A stretch of DNA of 64,000 nt, taken from an uncultured Chryseobacterium sp. (lineage in GTDB: Bacteria; Bacteroidota; Bacteroidia; Flavobacteriales; Weeksellaceae). How positions within the stretch are numbered: position 1 is the first letter of the stretch; each line of letters starts with the position of its first letter. Location of the stretch: NCBI GenBank assembly GCA_913775525.1, contig CAJYLH010000024.1:49909-113908 (forward strand). Reading direction: 5' to 3'. The translations under genes were made by a program, and so were the position numbers. Of this stretch, positions 60,961-64,000 are shown piece by piece. A model generated the notes under the pieces. The model was not told the origin of the DNA. It was given only the letters and a program-made list of their open reading frames with translations, and made no database searches.

Positions 60961-62376
60961 ATGAAAAGTGTATTAAACATTATAAAAGGAATAACTTTTT
61001 CAGCCATCATCCTGGGAACCGTAGCATCCTGCATGGCAAGACGGGAGTATGAGAGACCTAAAAATGTGGTTGATGAGAAGCTGTACCGCACCGATATGCT
61101 GTCATCAGACAGTACCAATATCGCCAATATTCCTTGGAAGGATATCTTTACAGATCCTATCCTTCAGGGCCACATCTCCAAAGCCCTGGAAAATAACTTG
61201 GATATCAGGATTGCCCTGCAGAATATCGCTTCTGCCGAATCTTACCTTAAACAGAGCAAAGCTGCATATCAGCCGACACTCTCCGTGGGACCTAACTATA
61301 CTTTCCAGACCCAGTCTATCAACACGCAGTTCGGACAGATCATCGGGGAAAGAAGATATGTCAACCAATTTGACATCACAGCCAGCATTGGCTGGGAAGC
61401 GGATATCTGGGGCAGGCTGAAGGCACAGGAAAAAGCACAGCTGGCTTCCTATCTGGGAACGGTAGCTGCCCACAAAGCAGTGAAAAGTGACCTGGTAGCC
61501 TCCATTGCCACCTCATACTATCAGTTGTTAACGTATGACTCCCAAAAAAGGATCATCACCGAAACCATTGCGCTTCGGGAGAAAAACCTGGAAACCACAA
61601 AAGCGCTTAAAGCTGCCGGAACACTTACAGAAGTTGCCGTACAGCAGAGCGAAGCTCTTGTTTTCAATGCTAAATCTTTACTGATTGATATTGATACGCA
61701 GATACAGTTGCTGGAAAACACCATGAGCCTGCTGATGGGCGAGCCTTCTCAATCCATAGCAAGATCCACGCTGGAAAGCCAGAGATTACCGATTAACCTT
61801 AAACTCGGATATCCGGCTCAGCTCCTGGCCAACCGTCCGGATGTTATGAGAGCCGAATATAACCTGATGAATGCTTTTGAACTGACCAATTCCGCCAAGG
61901 CCCAGTTTTATCCTACCTTAAGGATTACCGGAAGTGGTGGATTACAGTCGGTGGATATCGATCACCTGTTCAGTGTCAACTCACTGTTTGCAAACATCGT
62001 TTCAGGACTCGCCCAGCCGATCCTGAACAGGAGACAGATCAAAACCAATTATGAAGTGAGCCTTGCCAACCAGGAAAGTGCTTACCTGAATTTCAGAAAA
62101 TCTGTTCTTACGGCAGGTAAAGAAGTTTCGGATGCTATAAGGGTATTCTCCGTGCAGGATTCTTATATTGAACTGAAGCAGCAGGAGCTGAATGCATACA
62201 AAAATTCGGTGGAGTACTCCCAGGAATTGGTTAACTACGGTATGGCCAACTATCTGGAGGTACTGAACGCAAGCGTTAACTCCCTGAATGCAGAGCTGAA
62301 TATTGCCAATGCGGAATACAGCAAAATGAGAGCTGCCGTTGAGCTGTATCAGGCTCTTGGCGGAGGATGGAAATAA
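60961..62376 (+). CDS. NodT-type outer-membrane efflux lipoprotein (system 2)
   Basis: 471 residues. Lipoprotein signal IILGTVASCMARREYERPKN, then the two-fold OEP repeat with GHISKALENNLDIRIALQNI, GWEADIWGRLKAQEKAQLAS, ANRPDVMRAEYNLMNAFELT (NodT hallmark) and YGMANYLEVLNASVNSLNAE. Forms the outer-membrane channel of system 2. Gap of 72 bases from the pump; terminator at 62397. Confidence 0.94.
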   Translation: MKSVLNIIKGITFSAIILGTVASCMARREYERPKNVVDEKLYRTDMLSSDSTNIANIPWKDIFTDPILQGHISKALENNLDIRIALQNIASAESYLKQSKAAYQPTLSVGPNYTFQTQSINTQFGQIIGERRYVNQFDITASIGWEADIWGRLKAQEKAQLASYLGTVAAHKAVKSDLVASIATSYYQLLTYDSQKRIITETIALREKNLETTKALKAAGTLTEVAVQQSEALVFNAKSLLIDIDTQIQLLENTMSLLMGEPSQSIARSTLESQRLPINLKLGYPAQLLANRPDVMRAEYNLMNAFELTNSAKAQFYPTLRITGSGGLQSVDIDHLFSVNSLFANIVSGLAQPILNRRQIKTNYEVSLANQESAYLNFRKSVLTAGKEVSDAIRVFSVQDSYIELKQQELNAYKNSVEYSQELVNYGMANYLEVLNASVNSLNAELNIANAEYSKMRAAVELYQALGGGWK

Positions 62377-62396
62377 AAATTAAACCATAAAATAAT

Positions 62397-62426
62397 AACG
62401 TATGTCAGAAATGGCATACGTTTTTT
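62397..62426 (+). terminator. Terminator of RND operon 2
   Basis: AACGTATG (62397-62404) and CATACGTT (62415-62422) form an 8-bp stem with a 10-base loop, then TTTT, 21 bases after the stop codon. Confidence 0.8.
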
Positions 62427-62480
62427 GTTGTTGAAGACTGTGTATACTGTGTTAAATTTTTTATAAAATGCAAAAAACAC

Positions 62481-62512
62481 TTTGTATATATGTAGTAAAC
62501 TACGTAGCTTTG
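62481..62512 (+). promoter_or_regulatory. Promoter with embedded operator, GNAT-MarR unit
   Basis: TTTG (62481-62484), 20 bases, TAGCTTTG (62505-62512), a full consensus match. Between the boxes lies the inverted repeat GTAGTAAACTAC (62492-62503), ideal for repression by the MarR protein encoded downstream. The first ATG is at 62532. Confidence 0.7.
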
Positions 62513-62531
62513 ATCATAAATAAACACGCAT

Positions 62532-63022
62532 ATGAAAATGGACATACAACAGTTAGATAACACTTATTCTGAAGAACTAATCAACTTAATTCTTACCATA
62601 CAGCAAAAAGAATTTAATGTACCCATCACGATAGAAGATCAACCGGATCTTAAAGAAATTGAGATTTTTATATAGAATCAGGAGGAAATTTCTGGGGAGC
62701 TTTTATAGATGGTGAACTTGTAGGTTCAATAGCTTTGGTTAAATTTGATGCAAGAGCAGGAGCAGTGAGAAAAATGTTCGTAAAAAAGGAATTCAGGGGA
62801 AAAGAGCTTAATATTGCACAGGAGCTTCTAGAAGTTTTAATTTCTTTTTGTCGAAATAATGGTATAGAAAAGATATATTTAGGAACCGTTAATATATTAA
62901 AGGCAGCCATGCGTTTTTATGAACGCAATTATTTTGTAGAGATTAAAAAGGAAGATCTGCCGCCCCGATTTCCATTGATGAATGCAGATAATGTTTTTTA
63001 TTATTTAGATGTAAACCAATAG
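62532..63022 (+). pseudogene. GNAT acetyltransferase, one frameshift
   Basis: From ATG 62532 (MKMDIQQLDNTYSEELINLI) the frame ends at TAG 62673 after 47 codons. The frame one base back continues without pause: YIESGGNFWGAFIDGELVGS, FVKKEFRGKELNIAQELLEV (acetyl-CoA loop), AAMRFYERNYF, to the stop at 63022. One extra T in the T5 run at 62665-62669 would restore one 163-residue GNAT, so a single-base deletion in a T-run is the simplest cause. One base separates it from the MarR gene. Could be mutation, phase variation or an assembly error. Confidence 0.85.
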
Positions 63023-63023
63023 T

Positions 63024-63503
63024 ATGAATATAATAGATGAATCCGGCATTCTGGCTATATCTACAAGGCTGCAGCGCCTTAGTGAGCAATTGAGAAAAGA
63101 TGGGGCTATGATCTATCAGTCTTTTGATATCGATTTTGAACCGAAGTGGTTCCCTGTGATTTTTACGCTCCATCATAAAAATATAATGAGTGTTGTGGAA
63201 ATTGCCAATGAAATAGGGTATACCCATCCATCTACCATCAGCTTACTGAAAGAACTTGAAAAACAAAAGTTTATTCAATCCAGAAAAGACAAACAGGATG
63301 AGCGTAAAAGATTGATTGTGCTGGCTCCAAAAGGCGTCCAGCTGATTGAAAAGATGCGACCGGTCTGGGAACTGATGTCAAAAGTACTTGGTGAAATTGC
63401 AGATAATAAAAACAATCTTCTGCAAGCGATTATTGAAGCAGAAGAAAAAATTGCTGAACAGTCTTTTTACCAGAGAGCATTGAAAATAAAAAAAGAAACG
63501 TAA
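63024..63503 (+). CDS. MarR family regulator, partner of GNAT gene
   Basis: 159 residues: winged helix at about 50-110 (MSVVEIANEIGYTHPSTISL then KQKFIQSRKDKQDERKRLIV), flanked by dimer helices. In many Bacteroidota a MarR domain and a GNAT domain are fused in one protein; here they are separate and in reverse order (GNAT first). Likely represses the promoter at 62481. The damaged GNAT gene upstream may affect its translation. Confidence 0.9.
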   Translation: MNIIDESGILAISTRLQRLSEQLRKDGAMIYQSFDIDFEPKWFPVIFTLHHKNIMSVVEIANEIGYTHPSTISLLKELEKQKFIQSRKDKQDERKRLIVLAPKGVQLIEKMRPVWELMSKVLGEIADNKNNLLQAIIEAEEKIAEQSFYQRALKIKKET

Positions 63504-63624
63504 CTGATTTGATTGCTAGTGGTTTATTGAATATGGATTTCACACTTTTATGCAAAACACTTTAATACAGCATTACCGTAATAAAATAGTTTTAAAAAAA
63601 ACTGATAAAAAAATGAAAAAAATA

Positions 63625-63655
63625 TTTGAAAATGCAGTTTAAATCCTTACTTTTG
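63625..63655 (+). promoter_or_regulatory. Promoter of tRNA-Ala
   Basis: TTTG (63625-63628), exactly 19 bases, TACTTTTG (63648-63655): a full flavobacterial consensus, 16 bases before the tRNA. The best promoter in the window. Confidence 0.8.
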
Positions 63656-63671
63656 TACCACTTTAAAAAAA

Positions 63672-63745
63672 GGGGAATTAGCTCATCTGGCTAGAGCGTT
63701 AGACTGGCAGTCTAAAGGTGACGGGTTCGATCCCCGTATTCTCCA
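63672..63745 (+). tRNA. tRNA-Ala (anticodon GGC)
   Basis: Acceptor GGGGAAT with ATTCTCC, including the G3-U70 pair that marks alanine tRNAs; anticodon stem TTAGA/TCTAA with loop CTGGCAG (anticodon GGC at 63706-63708); T-arm ACGGG/CCCGT with loop TTCGATC; discriminator A at 63745. CCA is not encoded. Confidence 0.95.
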
Positions 63746-63838
63746 CATTGATTATAAAGAGTTGCATGATTTGAATCTGCAACTCTTTTTTTATGTAAAA
63801 CCTATATGGATCCGGTTTGATCGGATCAGTCTCAAAAG

Positions 63839-63870
63839 TTGGGGGGATATTTTTAGTTGGTGTATCTTTG
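63839..63870 (+). promoter_or_regulatory. Promoter of transposase gene
   Basis: TTG (63839-63841), 21 bases, TATCTTTG (63863-63870), 5 bases before the ATG at 63876, so the leader would be almost absent. Confidence 0.4.
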
Positions 63871-63875
63871 TTTTT

Positions 63876-64000
63876 ATGGTAAGCGATCACGAACTACTTA
63901 AATTATTACTTCCTGAATTTTTAGTGGAACACTTTAATATTCTCAAAGCTCAAACCCATGATGCTGAACTTCATATTTATTTTGAAGAAAAGAATGTTAT
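63876..64000 (+). mobile_element. ISAon1-type transposase N-terminal region, cut by window edge
   Basis: From ATG 63876 the frame reads MVSDHELLKLLLPEFLVEHF then NILKAQTHDAELHIYFEEKN to the window end (41 codons). The pattern LLKLILPEF-LxEHF followed by LHIYFEEKN is, from memory, the start of the short first protein of ISAon1-type elements, which precedes the DDE transposase. The element probably continues past 64000, and its left end may lie between the tRNA-Ala and the ATG. Confidence 0.75.

Noticed and set aside
62661-62675. Programmed -1 ribosomal frameshift in the GNAT gene
   Set aside because: The T5 run would allow a slip, but the heptamer does not fit the X-XXY-YYZ pattern and no downstream stimulator is evident; a one-base deletion is simpler.

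Overview
The window looks like a chromosomal segment of a Bacteroidota bacterium of the class Flavobacteriia, most likely a Chryseobacterium-like member of the Weeksellaceae. The evidence is a gene for the type IX secretion protein PorQ beside cmk, flavobacterial promoters (TTTG or TTG, about 17-21 bases, then TAnnTTTG), almost no Shine-Dalgarno sequences, many MKK..C lipoproteins, an lptF-lolA-ftsK block, a fused ResB/CcsA protein, and an L-lysine 6-transaminase/piperideine-6-carboxylate dehydrogenase pair. The genus is an inference.

Layout. 1-2.9 kb: a cut-off membrane protein gene, an AraC-type regulator and a three-gene SRPBCC / unknown / TetR operon, all on the minus strand. 2.9-4.06 kb: a gene-poor stretch with three tandem 166-bp inverted-repeat units. 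4.06-9.66 kb: RND efflux system 1 (adaptor, pump, outer-membrane channel). 9.9 kb: tRNA-Arg(CCT). 10-12 kb: sparse, with an XRE-like protein and a small lipoprotein. 12-18.8 kb: uvrA, a TonB-dependent receptor with a DUF2490 protein, an HD hydrolase and a small secreted protein. 18.9-25.8 kb: a fatty acid beta-oxidation operon (MarR, HCDH/ECH, thiolase, acyl-CoA dehydrogenase) interrupted by two small foreign-looking genes: a REP-flanked Y1 transposase with an internal stop, and a four-helix-bundle protein gene. 26-30.3 kb: FecE/FecCD ABC genes with a TlpA-like lipoprotein, then a ferredoxin-NADP reductase-like gene and a SanA-like gene. 30.3-39.9 kb: a BamA/TamA-family protein overlapping head-to-head with a TrmH methyltransferase, a YtxH / holin-like / unknown envelope set, cmk, porQ, pyrH, frr and two secreted unknowns. 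40.1-46.7 kb: lptF/G, lolA, ftsK, a decayed coding remnant, a frameshifted GNAT pseudogene and an MBL hydrolase. 47-55.3 kb: cytochrome c biogenesis, an SPFH + ribbon-helix-helix pair, the lysine degradation pair and a DUF2007 protein. 55.4-62.4 kb: a GNAT, then a GbsR/MarR-like regulator leading RND efflux system 2. 62.5-64 kb: a frameshifted GNAT gene with a MarR gene, tRNA-Ala(GGC) and the start of an ISAon1-type transposase cut by the window edge.

The parts most worth a second look are the REP/transposase unit inside the beta-oxidation operon, the twin 20-bp palindromes upstream of its marR, the tandem inverted-repeat array, the SPFH-RHH pair, the GNAT-MarR pair with an operator placed between its promoter boxes, and two terminators that have no recognisable gene in front of them. 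Three one-base frameshifts in two GNAT genes could be real decay or assembly errors. I did not find a clear new defence system or a CRISPR array.
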